Notes: generated by a model from the sequence alone, not told the origin. Counted from the stretch's first letter, positions 8,303-17,272 are shown. The stretch: DNA of 64,000 nucleotides from JBCBKU01 sp965267475 (GCA_965267475.1 OZ254079.1:2418001-2482000), one strand, 5' to 3'. Translations and numbers: made by a program.

Positions 8303-9706
8303 TTATGCGCCTGGGTTGCAGGCCCCGAGATCGCCACCGGCGAAGTCCGGGTGATCGACCGCATACTCGACCTGAGCGCGCGGCGTGACCTCGACAACCT
8401 CAAGAAGGTCGAACGGACCATCGGGGTTCTCTTTCCCGCGCACGACCAGAACGTCCTTGAAGCACTGGTGGTCTTCGGCACGGTAAAGCGTCGGACCGTT
8501 GCCCATGCCGTCGAATTCGAACCCTTCAAGGGCCTCGACCACCGCGCAAGGGTTGAACGACCCGGCCCGCTGGACAGCATCCGCATAGAGAAGCGTTTGC
8601 ACATAGCAAGTGTGCGCGGCCTGGCTGGGTGGCTGACCGTACTTCTGGCCAAAGGACTGCACGAAGGCGGCAGAGGCTGCATCGGGTGCCACTTCCTGAC
8701 CGCCCGGCGTTGTGAAGCCCTGGGCAAGCGACCAGTGCCAGTTGGTGGACCCGAAGATCCCTTTGACGTTTTCACGGCCCGCACCCGATGCCATGAGGCG
8801 TGAGTACAGCGGAACAACGATGGTGAAGTCCTTACCGTTGGCCGAGGCGTCCCGCAGACCGAACTGGATCGCAGCGGTCAGTGAGTTCACCATGTCGCGA
8901 CCATAGTGGTTCAAGACCAGAGTATCTGCGCCCGAGTTCAGAACCGGCGCAATGTAGGACAGGAAGTCACCGGTGAAGTTCGGCGGCGACAGCACGGATT
9001 CAACCGTTTCCCAGCCCATGGCCTCGGTATAGGTCTTCATCGACGACTCCTGGGACCAGCCCCAAGTGTAGTCAGACGTGATGTGATACGCTTTGCGGTC
9101 AGTGCCGTAGGCGTTCTTCAGGATCGGCGCGAGAGCCGAGCCCGACATCTCGGTGTTGAAGAAGTGGCGGAAACCGTTCCGGCGCTTGTCCTTACCCGTA
9201 GTGTCATTCGAATGGGTCAGACCCGCCATAAAGATCACACCGGCTTCCTGGCAAAGACCCTGAACGGCAATCGCAACCGATGACGACGAGCCGCCATTGA
9301 TCATGATCGCGCCTTCTTTCTCGATCATCGCCTTGGCCGATGCGCGCGCCACGTCAGCCGATGTGGCCGTGTCGCCCGTGACGTATTCAACTTTCTTGCC
9401 AAGGACCCCGGTCCCATCCAGCGCCTTGGACGAGAAGGTGTTCAGCATGCCGCCGTCGCCGCCGCCATTGATATGTTCAACTGCGAGTTCCTGGGCGCGC
9501 AACTCATCGGCGCCTTCGTCCGCATAGGCTTTGGTCTGGGGAATGTTGAAACCGAAGGTCACGGTCGACCCGGTGGGCGCGTTGGTAAAGCCGGTATGGC
9601 TGGCACCCCAGGTTTCCGACGTAAAGATCGTAGGTGCGGCCATGCCTGCACCGACCACTGCGGATCCTTTCAGAACTCCACGGCGGCTGATGTTGAATTT
9701 GCTCAT
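8303..9706 (-). CDS. HAAT-family ABC transporter substrate-binding protein, Tat-exported
   Basis: Periplasmic binding protein of 467 residues of the LivK/AmiC fold. The N-terminus carries a twin-arginine signal (SRRGVLKG) followed by a short hydrophobic segment and a likely cleavage region near residue 35. Export by Tat means it folds in the cytoplasm. It is longer than typical LivK (about 370 residues). It is the first gene of the minus-strand transporter-acs run and is preceded by a good ribosome site (AGGGAGG). The ligand is not known; the neighbourhood (acs, ScfR-type regulator, CrbS-like kinase) points to a compound broken down to acetate or short acyl-CoA. Confidence 0.9.
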   Translation of the reverse strand: MSKFNISRRGVLKGSAVVGAGMAAPTIFTSETWGASHTGFTNAPTGSTVTFGFNIPQTKAYADEGADELRAQELAVEHINGGGDGGMLNTFSSKALDGTGVLGKKVEYVTGDTATSADVARASAKAMIEKEGAIMINGGSSSSVAIAVQGLCQEAGVIFMAGLTHSNDTTGKDKRRNGFRHFFNTEMSGSALAPILKNAYGTDRKAYHITSDYTWGWSQESSMKTYTEAMGWETVESVLSPPNFTGDFLSYIAPVLNSGADTLVLNHYGRDMVNSLTAAIQFGLRDASANGKDFTIVVPLYSRLMASGAGRENVKGIFGSTNWHWSLAQGFTTPGGQEVAPDAASAAFVQSFGQKYGQPPSQAAHTCYVQTLLYADAVQRAGSFNPCAVVEALEGFEFDGMGNGPTLYRAEDHQCFKDVLVVRGKENPDGPFDLLEVVEVTPRAQVEYAVDHPDFAGGDLGACNPGA

Positions 9707-9871
9707 TCGATATCCTCCCTGAGCGTCTTGTGCGACGCCGCTTGAAACCCTCCTCTTGGTCCTCGCGGCGAGACGGGACGCGTCTGCGCCCGACCTTTGA
9801 ATGCCAGATTTCTGTCAAAATCTCAACAACCCTCTGAGATTCAACAAATTTTCTGTCAATTTATTTTCTGT

Positions 9872-9915
9872 TTTGCTGTGTAGTCTGTAAATGATTTACA
9901 TTGCAGCGCAGCAAA
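9872..9915. promoter_or_regulatory. Nested dyad in the divergent promoter region
   Basis: The 235-base gap between the binding-protein gene and the ScfR-type regulator holds a perfect 15-base palindrome, TGTAAATGATTTACA (9886-9900). It is flanked almost symmetrically by TTTGCTG (9872-9878) and CAGCAAA (9909-9915). TTTGC/GCAAA half sites are typical of RamB/ScfR-type operators as I remember them. The dyad ends 26 bases before the regulator start codon, a good place for autoregulation and control of the transporter-acs operon. The same gap also has TTTCTGTCAA twice, near 9815 and 9850. Confidence 0.5.
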
Positions 9916-9941
9916 TGCGCGACCTGTAAAGGAAATTTGAC

Positions 9942-11327
9942 ATGGCCCAAACGATCCTTGGGACACGCATTCGGGAAAGCCGCAGGCAGCAAGGCGTCAC
10001 CCAGGCGGCCCTTGCGCGGAAGATTGGGATCTCGGCCAGCTACCTCAATCTGATCGAACGTAACAAACGTCGAATCGCCGGACCGCTTCTGCGGAAAACG
10101 GCTGACGCGCTGGGCCTGGCCGCCGAGGATCTGGATGGCGCGGCAGAACGGCGTCTGATCGAAACGCTGAACGAACTGGCCCATCAGCCGGTTCTGGCAA
10201 GCCTTTCGGTTGAAGTGGATCAGTCGGGCGAAATGATCGGACGGTACCCCGGCTGGGCGAGGGCGCTGGCGGCATTGGCGCGGTCTGAGCGCGCCGCGCA
10301 AAACACGGCGCGCGATCTGTCAGACCGGCTGGCCCATGACCCTTTTCTCAGGGAAACCATCCACGGGATGTTGTCGCGAGTGGCGGCCATCCGGTCGGCT
10401 TCGGAAATCCTGACCGATTATGACGACATTCCAGCAGATCAGCGCAACCGTTTCGACCGGATCATTCTGGAAGAGGCCGAGACGCTGACAGATGTGGGTG
10501 AGGCTCTGGCCGCCTATTTCGATAAGGCCGAGGACGAGGCTGGCGCCCTGACGCCGGTCGACGAAGTCGAAGCAATGTTTGATCACCGAGCGAACCATTT
10601 TCCCGAAATCGAGGAAGCCGCAGCGGCGTACCTGAAGTCGCACCCCCGCCCCTCGACCACCGCCGAGGCAGTTGCCCAATCCCGTGCGCGGTTCGCGGAA
10701 ACCGTCGATGCCATTCTGACGAACGCCAAAATGATCGAAACGGGTGCCGCACGGCGGCGGGCCGAACGGGCCCTGTCTGACTATGCGGCTGAGGCACTGC
10801 TGATGCCGCTTGACGATTTTTCGCAGAGGGCGCGGGATCTTCGCTATGACATCGACCTGCTGACCGGTGCCTACCCTGTTCCCACGGATGCGATATGCCG
10901 CAGGTTGACGGCCCTGCCGCCCGAAACCGATCACCCCAAATTTGGATATCTTCAGTCAAATGCCGCGGGCACATTGACCGACATGCGCGGAATTGATGCT
11001 TTGGTCGTGCCGCGATACGCCTCAGCCTGCCCTTTATGGGTCCTGTTTCGGGCTCAGCAGGTTCCCGAAACGGTGCAGCGTCAGCGCGTTCTGTTTCCAA
11101 ACGGCGCCAGGTTCGTCTTTGCGGCGCGGGCACGCGCAACAACGAAAGCCGGTTTCAATCAAACGCGACATTTCGTGACCGACATGTTGACGATGTCGGA
11201 AGAAGGCGCCGCGCAAACCACCTATGCGCCCGAGCAAAGTACGCCGGTCGAAGAGGTCGGACCAGCCTGTCGGCTCTGCCCCCGCACCGCCTGCGCGCAT
11301 CGAGTGGACGACCCGCTGGGCTTGTGA
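9942..11327 (+). CDS. ScfR/RamB-type short-chain acyl regulator with an internal HisKA-like segment
   Basis: Transcription factor of 461 residues. Residues about 8-62 are an XRE-type helix-turn-helix (GTRIRESRRQQGVTQAALAR, ISASYLNLIERNKR). The C-terminal half matches the ScfRs domain (old DUF2083) and ends in a cysteine-rich motif, CRLCPRTACAH, that may bind metal. Relatives such as RamB control acetate and propionate genes. The middle lacks a metallopeptidase HExxH motif. Instead, residues about 132-194 align without gaps with the dimerisation/phosphoacceptor helices of the kinase at 12065-14800, including His141, AIRS, a DxR..F stretch, IIxEE and LT. It is transcribed away from the transporter-acs operon and is followed 107 bases later by a receiver gene. 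Confidence 0.88.
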   Translation: MAQTILGTRIRESRRQQGVTQAALARKIGISASYLNLIERNKRRIAGPLLRKTADALGLAAEDLDGAAERRLIETLNELAHQPVLASLSVEVDQSGEMIGRYPGWARALAALARSERAAQNTARDLSDRLAHDPFLRETIHGMLSRVAAIRSASEILTDYDDIPADQRNRFDRIILEEAETLTDVGEALAAYFDKAEDEAGALTPVDEVEAMFDHRANHFPEIEEAAAAYLKSHPRPSTTAEAVAQSRARFAETVDAILTNAKMIETGAARRRAERALSDYAAEALLMPLDDFSQRARDLRYDIDLLTGAYPVPTDAICRRLTALPPETDHPKFGYLQSNAAGTLTDMRGIDALVVPRYASACPLWVLFRAQQVPETVQRQRVLFPNGARFVFAARARATTKAGFNQTRHFVTDMLTMSEEGAAQTTYAPEQSTPVEEVGPACRLCPRTACAHRVDDPLGL

Positions 11328-11434
11328 TCCCGCGGATTGGAGCGGACCGAATAAAGTTGCTTTGAACGCCGCTCTGTCGTCTATTTCCGCCAATGATCGC
11401 CCCAAAAGAGGGCGGCAGACAGGGAGGACGCGCC

Positions 11435-11818
11435 ATGGGAAAGCGCATTCTGCTGGCCGAGGATGAACCGAATATCGTTGAATCGATCCGGTTCCTTCTC
11501 ACAAGGGCCGGTTATGAGGTATCGGTTTGCGAAACGGGGCGCCACGCCCTGAACGAGGCGCTTGAAGCGCCGCCGGATGTCGTGGTTCTGGACGTCATGC
11601 TTCCCGAGATGGACGGGTTCGAAGTGCTTCGAAATCTGCGGGCCGATCACCGCGGTAAAGCTGTACCTGTCCTGGTTTTGACGGCCAAAGGCCAGCGCGA
11701 GGATCGGGATCGCGCATTAGAAACCGGCGCCAACCTTTTCATTTCAAAACCTTTTGCAAATTCCGAGTTGGTCGATGCGGTTGGCCAGTTGGCCCAGATG
11801 AACCACGAAGCGAGATAG
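11435..11818 (+). CDS. Stand-alone response regulator receiver protein
   Basis: A 127-residue CheY-like protein. It shows the acidic pocket EDE near residue 10, phosphoacceptor Asp53 in VLDVMLPEMDG, a Thr in VLTAKG and the conserved Lys in ISKPF. There is no DNA-binding or enzymatic output domain, unlike CrbR, the LuxR-type partner of CrbS. Start ATG 11435 is chosen because GGGAGG precedes it by about seven bases; the frame is open 14 codons upstream. It is followed after four bases by a small membrane protein and then by the kinase gene, so it is the probable partner of that kinase. How the signal reaches transcription is not obvious. Confidence 0.93.
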   Translation: MGKRILLAEDEPNIVESIRFLLTRAGYEVSVCETGRHALNEALEAPPDVVVLDVMLPEMDGFEVLRNLRADHRGKAVPVLVLTAKGQREDRDRALETGANLFISKPFANSELVDAVGQLAQMNHEAR

Positions 11819-11822
11819 CCGG

Positions 11823-12068
11823 GTGGCCGCGCCGAAACGCCCGGTAGACCGGAAAAGCCGAGTGCTCGATCGGGCGCTGGTCGTTTTGATCTTCGGGCTT
11901 GTTCTGTTCATGCCGCCGATCGCGCTGATCTTTGTGGTCGATTTCAAATTGTTCGGCGTGCCGCTTGCACTTCTTTATCTCTTTGTCGTCTGGGCAACGC
12001 TGATCCTGGTGACGGCTTGGCTCGCCCCGCGGCTGGATGACCGCCAGCCGGACGAAAGCGACCCGTGA
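11823..12068 (+). CDS. Small membrane protein paired with the SLC5-type kinase
   Basis: An 81-residue protein with GTG start and two hydrophobic segments separated by a short turn (LVVLIFGLVLFMPPIALIFV and PLALLYLFVVWATLILVTAW), a basic N-terminus and an acidic C-terminus. Small two-helix proteins of this shape are often encoded directly before SLC5-type sodium/solute symporters (compare YjcH before ActP), so it may be an accessory subunit of the transporter part of the kinase. Its stop overlaps the kinase GTG start by four bases, suggesting coupled translation. Confidence 0.75.
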   Translation: MAAPKRPVDRKSRVLDRALVVLIFGLVLFMPPIALIFVVDFKLFGVPLALLYLFVVWATLILVTAWLAPRLDDRQPDESDP

Positions 12069-14800
12069 CGCTTTCGCTCGATATCATCCTGTTTCTGTGC
12101 CTGGCCTATGTCGTTGCACTTTTCGTCATCGCGTTTCTGGTCGACCGCTCCGCCAGCCGTGGAAAATTCACATGGCTCCGCTCGCCCGTGGTCTACACGC
12201 TGTCGATCTCGGTCTATTGCACGTCCTGGACCTTCTACGGCGCCGTAGGATCGGCGGCACGCAACGGGCTCGAGTTCATCACGATATATCTGGGCCCAAC
12301 ACTCGTCTTCATTGGCTGGTGGTGGCTTCTAAGAAAACTTGTACGGATCGGGCGCGAGCACCGGATCACATCGATTGCTGATCTGATCAGCTCTCGCTAC
12401 GGCAAAAGCCCAAGCCTTGCCGTGTTGGTCACGCTGATCGCCGTTGTGGCCACGACGCCCTATATCGCCCTGCAACTGCAATCGGTGACCCGGTCCTATG
12501 AAGCCATCGCTGGCCCTGGCGCCGTCGATCCGATGCTGACGGCCCTGATTGTCGCGGGCGGTATGGCCCTGTTCACCATCCTGTTCGGCACAAGAAATCT
12601 GGACGCGCATGAGCGTCACCACGGGGTGGTTGCGGCCATTGCCGTAGAAGCGGTGGTGAAGCTTTTCGCGCTTCTTGCAGTCGGGCTGTTCGTGGTATGG
12701 GGCGCGGGCGGTCTGGGCCAGATCTTCGAAGACGTCCCGACCGAGATCGTCTATGGCGGGGACAACATTTTTGGGCCTCGCTGGGTCACATTGATGTTCC
12801 TGTCTGCCACAGCCATCATTTGCCTGCCCCGCCAGTTTCAGGTGACCGTGGTCGAAAACGTGGACGAACGTCATCTGTCCACAGCCGCCTGGCTGTTCCC
12901 GGCCTATCTGTTCGGAATGTGTATCTTCATTGTGCCCATTGCCATTGCCGGGCTGAAGACCCTGCCGGGTGCAAACCCCGATCTATACGTCCTGACTTTG
13001 CCGCTTGCGGCCGGAAGAAACGATCTCGCACTTTTGGCGTTTCTTGGCGGTTTCTCCTCGGCCACATCCATGGTCATCGTCGCAGCCATCGCCGTCTCAA
13101 CCATGGTGTCAAACCATATCGTCATGCCTGTGGCCCTGCGGTTCATGGATTCCGGGCGCGAAGTCTCTGGTGACGTGCGCCGTCTTCTTCTGGCGTCTCG
13201 GCGGGTCTCAATCGCGGCGGTCCTGGGGCTCGGCTTCCTGTACTTTCAGCTTTCGGGCGGATCGGACGCCTTGGCGGCCATCGGGCTGATCGCATTTGTG
13301 GGTGTCGCGCAATTCCTTCCAAGCCTTCTTGGTGGAATTTTCTGGCGCGGCGCAACGCGCGCAGGCGCATTGACGGGCCTTATAGCCGGCTTCTTTCTTT
13401 GGGCTTATACACTGTTTTTGCCAAGCTTCGGGGGTGACTTCCTTCTGTCCGCGGCGGTCCTGGAAAACGGACCTTGGGGTATATCCGCACTGCGTCCCCA
13501 GGCCCTGTTCGGTATGAACGAGACCGATCCGCTGGTTCATGCCGTGGTCTGGTCGGTCGGGATAAACTCGCTCTTGTTCCTAATCGTTTCGGTTCTAAGC
13601 GAAGCGCAGCCCCTGGAACGGCTTCAAGCCGCGCAATTCGTCAATATCTTTGGAAATTTGAGGGGTCGGGCCGGCACAGCACAAATCGGAACCGCGACTT
13701 CGGACGATCTGTTCATATTGGCGCAGCGGATTCTCGGGACAGATCCCGCCCGTCGTCTGTTCGATGAGATGGCTCAGGCCCAGGGCCAGTCCGGCCGAAT
13801 GCCGGATCCGACCGAGGCGGTCATCAACCGACTAGAGCGGGAATTGGCGGGTTCGGTCGGCGCGGCATCGGCCCATGCCATGGTGGGCCGGATCGCAGGG
13901 ACAATTCCTGTGGGCATGACCGAGTTGATCGACATAGCCGATGAAACACAGCGGCTCATCGAAACTTCGCGGGCACTTTCCGAGAAATCCGACGAACTTG
14001 AACGTGCGGCCCAGCAACTCCGCGACGCCAATGACCGGTTGCGCCGTCTGGACGCGCAGAAAGATGCCTTCCTGACCCAGGTCAGTCACGAACTGCGGAC
14101 ACCGATGACGGCCATTCGGTCCTTCGCCAACATTCTGATGGGCGAAGGCGGCGTCGCGCCGGATGAACGGGCCAAGTTTGTCTCGATCATCCATGAAGAA
14201 AGTCTGCGCCTGACCCGTCTTCTGGATGAGATTCTGGATGTCAGCCATCTGGAAGCGGGTGCTCAGAATATCCCGGTCGAAAGGCTTACGCTGAACGACG
14301 AGATTGCAGGAGCCGAGCAGAGCGTTCTGGCCTTCATGCGCGACGCAGGTGTCCGGCTTCGCCATGATCTTCAGGCCGGATCAGCCTCGGTCTGGGGCAA
14401 TAGCGATCGGTTGCGGCAGGTGTTGATCAACATCCTTGGCAATGCGGTCAAATATAACCGCTCGCAGACGCCCGAAATCGTCGTGGCCAGCCAGGAAACC
14501 GATGCAGGGATCTATGTCGATATCATCGACAATGGCGGCGGAGTGCCCGAGGCCGAAGCCTCGACCGTGTTCGAAAAATTCGCCCGCGGTGAAAATACAA
14601 ACAACGCCCAAGGGGCCGGACTTGGTCTGCCGATCAGCCGGGCAATCATGCGCGCCATGGGCGGCGATCTTGCAATTGTGTTCAACGATGATGGATCAAG
14701 CTTCTTCCGCCTGACCATGGTGCCAGCCAGCGCCGACGCCCCTTCCGCGACGCAAGGCCAAACCGGCAACGTGGTGCCTTTGGCAACAAGTCGCGCTTAG
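12065..14800 (+). CDS. SLC5 transporter-histidine kinase fusion, CrbS-like
   Basis: This 911-residue membrane sensor starts with about 13 transmembrane helices of the sodium/solute symporter family (SLC5; same family as acetate permease ActP), roughly residues 1-520. A STAC-like linker follows around residue 590 (LERELAGSVGAASAHAM), then a short coiled segment, a HisKA domain with His675 in VSHELRTPMTAIRSF, and an ATPase domain with N box NILGNAVKYNR, G1 DNGGGVP and G2 GAGLGLP. No PAS and no receiver domain is present. In Vibrio and Pseudomonas CrbS proteins of this design sense acetate and switch on acs; linkage to acs here fits the same job. Its stop directly abuts the stop of the convergent flavoprotein gene. 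Confidence 0.93.
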   Translation: MTLSLDIILFLCLAYVVALFVIAFLVDRSASRGKFTWLRSPVVYTLSISVYCTSWTFYGAVGSAARNGLEFITIYLGPTLVFIGWWWLLRKLVRIGREHRITSIADLISSRYGKSPSLAVLVTLIAVVATTPYIALQLQSVTRSYEAIAGPGAVDPMLTALIVAGGMALFTILFGTRNLDAHERHHGVVAAIAVEAVVKLFALLAVGLFVVWGAGGLGQIFEDVPTEIVYGGDNIFGPRWVTLMFLSATAIICLPRQFQVTVVENVDERHLSTAAWLFPAYLFGMCIFIVPIAIAGLKTLPGANPDLYVLTLPLAAGRNDLALLAFLGGFSSATSMVIVAAIAVSTMVSNHIVMPVALRFMDSGREVSGDVRRLLLASRRVSIAAVLGLGFLYFQLSGGSDALAAIGLIAFVGVAQFLPSLLGGIFWRGATRAGALTGLIAGFFLWAYTLFLPSFGGDFLLSAAVLENGPWGISALRPQALFGMNETDPLVHAVVWSVGINSLLFLIVSVLSEAQPLERLQAAQFVNIFGNLRGRAGTAQIGTATSDDLFILAQRILGTDPARRLFDEMAQAQGQSGRMPDPTEAVINRLERELAGSVGAASAHAMVGRIAGTIPVGMTELIDIADETQRLIETSRALSEKSDELERAAQQLRDANDRLRRLDAQKDAFLTQVSHELRTPMTAIRSFANILMGEGGVAPDERAKFVSIIHEESLRLTRLLDEILDVSHLEAGAQNIPVERLTLNDEIAGAEQSVLAFMRDAGVRLRHDLQAGSASVWGNSDRLRQVLINILGNAVKYNRSQTPEIVVASQETDAGIYVDIIDNGGGVPEAEASTVFEKFARGENTNNAQGAGLGLPISRAIMRAMGGDLAIVFNDDGSSFFRLTMVPASADAPSATQGQTGNVVPLATSRA

Positions 14801-17233
14801 TCAAAAGCCGTTGGGGCGCACCCTTCCGTAAAGGAGTTTTTCGGTGATCTGAGCAGGTACATTTTCGCCCAGGATATCGATGGTCAGTTGCTGTTCGCCC
14901 GCATCCACCGCCGCGTCAAGAAACGCATATGCCAGGTTTTTCTGAACGCGATGACCAAAACCGCCCGACGTTACCGTCCCAACCACCTTGTCCCCAATCA
15001 TGACCGAGTCGCCACTATGGGCCGGGGCGTTTGAGCCGTCGACAATCAAGGTCTCAAGCCGCCGGACAGGTCCAGTTTTCAGCCGCGCCACGAGGGCGGA
15101 TTTGCCGATGAAGTCCGGCTTCGTAAGATCCACGAACCGATCGAGCCCAGTTTCATAGGGATCAAACTCGGTCAGGATATCAGCTTTCCAATGCAGATAT
15201 CCTTTCTCAAGCCGCATAGATTCGATGGCGAGCGATCCAAAAAGGCGCAACCCCTCCGGATCTCCCGCCTCTCGCAAAGCAAGATAGGCCGCGTAAAGCG
15301 CGGTATTTGGCACATGGATCTCAAAGGCCAACTCCCCCGAAAAGCTGACGGCTATCACCGTGGCGGGCGCGATGCCGATGAAACATTCGCGGACGGACAA
15401 CCACGGAAAGCCCTCAACCGACCAGTCGGCGCGGCTGACCTTTGAGATAACGTTGCGGGACTTCGGACCCGCAAGAACAAGGATCGTCTGGTCATTTGTC
15501 AGAGACCTTAGCGTGACGTCTTCGTCATCGTGGATGTGTTGGGACAGCCAATCCATGTCGTGGAACTCGGACGCCGCGGCAGAGCCGTACCAGATCCGCC
15601 CCGACCCCCGATCAGAAGCGGGAATGTTGGCGATTGTGGCTTCGGCCTTCAGCATACCGTCGTGGTTCAAAAGATAAGAAAGCCCCACGCGCCCTGCCCG
15701 CCGCTGCAATCGACCACATATCATCCGGTCCAGAAAGTTCTGCGCATCGGCACCGGTGATCTCGATCCGGTTGAAACCGTTGACCTCTGACAAACCAACG
15801 CCGGATTGAACCGCCTCGATTTCCTCGGCAACCAATGGAAATGTCTCGTCAAACCGAAAGCTTGGCGTCGGGTGGAAGTCTGGCGCGGGGGCATAGTATT
15901 CTGCCCGCTCCCACCCGTTCACGACGGCGAATTGCGCGCCCTCGGCCGCGAGAACCGGTGTCAAGGGCGTGGTCTTCGCGGGGCGGCCCGCCGGGCGATG
16001 TTCATTCGGGAAATGGAAGCGAAACTCGTTCTGATAGTCTTCGATCGCCTTCAGGGCTGTCAGTTCGACATTTGCGTGACCGGTGAATCGGCGCGGGTCG
16101 AGCCCCCAGGTATCATAGCAAGCCTCTCCATGAACGATCTGCTGCGCCAAAAGCCAGCCATGCCCCCCGCCTTCGCCCAGACCTGCACGCAGTCCGATGA
16201 TGCAAAAGGCGTTTCGCTTGCCCGGAATCGGTCCGACCAGGGGCGCACCGTCGATTGTATAGGTGATGGGCCCGTTGACGATGGTGTGGATGCCGACCTC
16301 GGTCAGGGCCGGCATACGTTCGAATGCGCCTTCCAAGACATCGGTGATCCGGTCCAAATCGTCCGGGCATAGCGCATTGACGAAATGGGGGTCGATCCCG
16401 TCCATGCCCCATGTCTTGCACCCCTGTTCGTAGAACCCGACCAGAAGTCCGAACTTTTCCTGCCGACAGTAATAATCGCTGATCGGGCAACGAAGAAGCG
16501 GCATCCGGTGCCCGGCGTCCCGGATGGCCTGGATCTCTTCCGTTACGAAATACTGGTGTTCCATCGAAGCGACGGGATGGTGCACGCCCATCATCGCGCC
16601 CACTTCATTCACGCGGTACCCGCCCGCATTCACGATGATTTCGCAGTCGATGTCACCCTTGGCTGTGTGTACCGTCCAACTGTGATCCTTGTGCTGGGTC
16701 AAAGCTTTGACTGGGGTGTTCCGATAGACTTCGGCCCCCGCTTTCCGAGCGCGCCGGGCCAGGGCCTGACACAGTTGTGCGGGATCGATATCGCCATCAT
16801 TTCCGTCCCAGAGACCACCCAGAAGGTTCTCGGTTGAGATCAGCGGATGACGCCGCGCGCATTCTTCGGCGTCGATGACTTCGAATTCCACACCCATGCC
16901 GCGGGCCATCGAGGCGAAATGCCGGTACCCTTCCATCTGCGCCTCGGTATTGGCCAAACGGATCCCGCCATCGCCGTGGTGATAGTCCACCGGATAATCA
17001 GGATCGTCACGCAATTCTTTGTAAAGATTGATGGAATGGGTTTTCAGCCCGACCATTGTCTGGGACATGCCGAAATTGGTTACCTGCGCTGCGGAGTGCC
17101 AGGTTGTCCCCGATGTCAGTTCGTCCCGCTCGACCAAAACGACATCGCTCCAGCCTTCCTGGGTCAGGTGATAAAGCGTCGAGCAGCCGGCGATGCCACC
17201 CCCGATGACCACGACACGCGTTTGCGATTTCAT
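14801..17233 (-). CDS. FAD-dependent dimethylglycine/sarcosine dehydrogenase-like protein with GcvT domain
   Basis: A flavoprotein of 810 residues that should oxidatively remove N-methyl groups from a methylated amine and pass the one-carbon unit to tetrahydrofolate. Residues 7-23 form the FAD-binding loop (VVVIGGGIAGCSTLYHL); the DAO-type domain runs to about residue 370, a FAO_M-like linker follows, and the last 370 residues are an aminomethyltransferase (GcvT) folate-binding domain (ITGADAQNFLDRMICGR, RLFGSLAIESMRLEKGY). Length and order match dimethylglycine and sarcosine dehydrogenases. It is divergent from an mttB homologue, a frequent pairing in roseobacters. Its ribosome site is buried in a hairpin that ends at the start codon. 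The exact amine substrate cannot be read from the sequence. Confidence 0.88.
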   Translation of the reverse strand: MKSQTRVVVIGGGIAGCSTLYHLTQEGWSDVVLVERDELTSGTTWHSAAQVTNFGMSQTMVGLKTHSINLYKELRDDPDYPVDYHHGDGGIRLANTEAQMEGYRHFASMARGMGVEFEVIDAEECARRHPLISTENLLGGLWDGNDGDIDPAQLCQALARRARKAGAEVYRNTPVKALTQHKDHSWTVHTAKGDIDCEIIVNAGGYRVNEVGAMMGVHHPVASMEHQYFVTEEIQAIRDAGHRMPLLRCPISDYYCRQEKFGLLVGFYEQGCKTWGMDGIDPHFVNALCPDDLDRITDVLEGAFERMPALTEVGIHTIVNGPITYTIDGAPLVGPIPGKRNAFCIIGLRAGLGEGGGHGWLLAQQIVHGEACYDTWGLDPRRFTGHANVELTALKAIEDYQNEFRFHFPNEHRPAGRPAKTTPLTPVLAAEGAQFAVVNGWERAEYYAPAPDFHPTPSFRFDETFPLVAEEIEAVQSGVGLSEVNGFNRIEITGADAQNFLDRMICGRLQRRAGRVGLSYLLNHDGMLKAEATIANIPASDRGSGRIWYGSAAASEFHDMDWLSQHIHDDEDVTLRSLTNDQTILVLAGPKSRNVISKVSRADWSVEGFPWLSVRECFIGIAPATVIAVSFSGELAFEIHVPNTALYAAYLALREAGDPEGLRLFGSLAIESMRLEKGYLHWKADILTEFDPYETGLDRFVDLTKPDFIGKSALVARLKTGPVRRLETLIVDGSNAPAHSGDSVMIGDKVVGTVTSGGFGHRVQKNLAYAFLDAAVDAGEQQLTIDILGENVPAQITEKLLYGRVRPNGF

Positions 17234-17267
17234 AGGTCCCCTTTCGATCCCTGCGCCAAAGGGACCT
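17234..17267 (-). promoter_or_regulatory. Hairpin covering the ribosome site of the dimethylglycine dehydrogenase-like gene
   Basis: On the minus-strand message AGGTCCCTTT pairs with AAAGGGGACCT (one bulged G) around a 13-base loop. The second arm contains the Shine-Dalgarno sequence and ends exactly at the ATG, so initiation would require opening the stem. This suggests translational control, for example by temperature, a ligand or an antisense RNA; the trigger is unknown. Confidence 0.5.
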
Positions 17268-17272
17268 GCAAA

